Assembly (NCBI RefSeq): GCF_000350225.1
Contig: NW_005179222.1
Location: 74,095-138,094, forward strand
Reading direction: 5' to 3'
DNA length: 64,000 nt
Origin: Chondrus crispus
Taxonomy: Eukaryota; Rhodophyta; Florideophyceae; Gigartinales; Gigartinaceae
Part shown: piece after piece, positions 62,601-64,000 of the stretch
Layout: each line of letters opens with the position of its first letter
Position numbering within the stretch: position 1 is the first letter of the stretch
Position numbers and translations under genes: made by a program
Notes under the pieces: generated by a model
Database searches by the model: none
Told to the model about the DNA's origin: nothing
The model's input: the letters and a program-made list of their open reading frames with translations, nothing else

Positions 62601-64000
62601 ACACCGGCGAGGACCTTTTGCGGGGTGAGGCGATGGCTCGTATCCGCGCCGCTCAGGACCACCTCGCAGTATTGAGCGAGCAGGTGGCTGCCAAGAGACC
62701 GTACGGTTCGGTCGATGTCGACCGGCGGGCACGACACAGGGGACGGAGCCCTCCGCCAAGCGCCAACGTCGCGACTAAGGCCGGTACCGGAGGCGGGGAG
62801 AGTATCGAACCGCCTCCGAGGACCAAGTCCCTTCCTTTCAGTAAATGAGTCCTTCTTCTCCTGGCTCCCTCCTTGGCCCTGTCGCTCGAGTTCGCGTCCT
62901 TCTTCTCCTGGCCCCTACGGGTTTCCCCGAATTTCATCCCTTCCAGCCGATATCGGTAGTCCGTCGGCTCCGCGGGTCGCGATAGGTGGACCCGCAGTTT
63001 TCCCGACGTGGTCCCTACGACGGCCGTTGCCCGCCCGCGGTCACTGCGGGGCGTCATCTCCGCGCAGAGGTGCCGTACCCCCGGCGTGGGGGAAGGTACC
63101 CCCTGCCCACGCATTTAAAAACGGGGCCATCCCTCTGGGAACAGGGGAGTTTCCAAAGAACGGTGGTACTGTATCCCGCTCTGGTCGAGGTAGTGCGGGG
63201 CCGTCCCCGTCCCCAAACCTCCTTGGCGGTCCATATGGGCGGTTTTTTCAACATGGCACGCCCGGACGCGGGCGGACCCGGGGAGTGCAATGCCGTCAAC
63301 GGGACGGGGCTACGATTTTTTCCACCCTTCTAGGGAGGAAAACGTAGCCCCCCTTTGGGCTTAATTAAAATCCGGCCATCGGAGTCACCTCCTTGCCATC
63401 CAGGGCCCTTCCGCGCCGGGTCAATCCGGCACGGGGTAGCGGTAACGCGCGTTTGCCTGCGCGCTCTTGCGGTGGCGGGTTACCGCAACGGGTGCGGCCT
63501 GTGGCCTACTCCCCGGGTCGCCCGTCGAGGTGAGATCTTCCTGACCGCCTGGTCGGGGGTACGGCAGCGGGTTTTCCTCCGCGCTTCCATGTCGGGTTGA
63601 CGCGTTCCGCGGCCCGACGGGCGGGCGACGGCACTATCGTCGTGACGGGTCATTGCGGGGGCCGGTTCCCGTTCCGCCCGCAACACCCGGTGCGCGTACT
63701 CATTACCGGCTTGGGGCGAAACCGGCCTTTTCCTTAGTAACTTCCGCCTGCTTTTTCCTTGCGGTGGGTGGCTTTTCGGCGTTTTGACGAGCTCCGATTG
63801 GGTGTTCCCCTTCATCGGAGGCGCCGCGATCCGCCTCCGCTGCTCTGCAGACTACATCCGCAGGGGCACGGTTTCTGCCATCCAATCGGTCTTGGGTCGC
63901 TGCGCCCTTGAGCGCCCGGCGAGGGCTCGTCATGACAGTATTTCTGCACCGGTATCCCCCCGTTGGGTCTTGTCCCCCGGGTGCTGACCCGGGCTCGGAA
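59638..64000 (-). mobile_element. chromovirus, 3' end of second copy (fossil, window-truncated)
   Basis: LTR at 59,638-60,277 (640 bp), purine tract beside it at 60,278, then the 3' region with antisense frames. The gag-pol part would lie past the window end. Its LTR differs from that at 20,206-20,845 at about 17 positions by eye. Confidence 0.88.
60443..62848 (+). other. antisense open frames of the second chromovirus copy
   Basis: Counterpart of 21,011-23,346. The main frame runs from the ATG at 61,382 to 62,848 (488 codons against 465). The bodies agree closely and only the C-terminal ends differ. That a long frame survives in both copies supports, but does not prove, that it encodes a protein. 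Confidence 0.5.

Larger units (their letters stand above)
53465..64000 (+). repeat. 10.5-kb segmental duplication, copy 2
   Basis: Direct repeat of 14,045-24,567, starting at CCCTAAAACATG and cut off by the window end, so its true right border is unknown. It includes the same chromovirus at the same base of the piggyBac/YqaJ gene (flank accgt at 59,633-59,637). Confidence 0.95.

Noticed and set aside
1-64000. tRNA, rRNA or snRNA genes
   Set aside because: I looked for cloverleaf-type A/B box pairs and conserved rRNA stretches and saw none I could support. A tRNAscan run would be decisive.

Overview
The window reads as nuclear DNA of a eukaryote with few introns and very many transposons. A red alga such as Chondrus is my best guess. 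The reasons are long intronless frames, a TIR-NB-ARC-WD40 receptor, a CCT-domain protein, a chromodomain Ty3/Gypsy element and a Copia element with a copia-type half-tRNA primer site. The species call is inference.

Bases 1-14,044 hold a small MITE-like element made of perfect palindromes (701-932). A foldback-type region follows. Arrays of hairpin-forming short repeats lie in one orientation at 1,258-2,060 and in the opposite orientation at 8,310-9,370 and 13,103-13,290. Between the first two arrays is a broken cassette with a C48 (Ulp1-like) protease and a UPF1-type SF1 helicase. Between the second and third is an open 965-codon Mutator-like (MULE) transposase.

Bases 14,045-43,400 hold two DNA-transposon genes and the retroelements that invaded them. 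A pogo-type DDE transposase (15,536-17,154) is followed tail to tail by a piggyBac-like transposase on the minus strand. The piggyBac-like gene appears to carry a YqaJ-type PD-(D/E)XK nuclease between its second and third catalytic blocks. It is split three ways: pieces at 17,715-20,205, 40,713-41,048 and 41,713-42,998 are separated by a chromovirus (20,206-40,712) and a solo LTR (41,049-41,712). The chromovirus itself holds a Copia element (25,343-33,316), which holds a TA-flanked pogo-like transposon (25,701-28,128), and it also holds a second solo LTR (38,723-39,339). Between integrase and 3' LTR the chromovirus carries long open frames in antisense.

Bases 43,440-48,740 form an old inverted duplication of a CCT-domain gene with its downstream flank, with a 225-N assembly gap in one arm. 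Bases 48,888-53,015 encode the one clearly intact host gene: a 1,375-residue TIR-NB-ARC-WD40 STAND receptor. Its nine near-identical WD40 units show a three-unit higher-order pattern and sharply localised variable residues.

Bases 53,465-64,000 are a second, direct copy of 14,045-24,567, roughly 97-98% identical by eye. It includes the same pogo gene, the same piggyBac/YqaJ gene and the chromovirus at the same insertion point. It runs off the end of the window.
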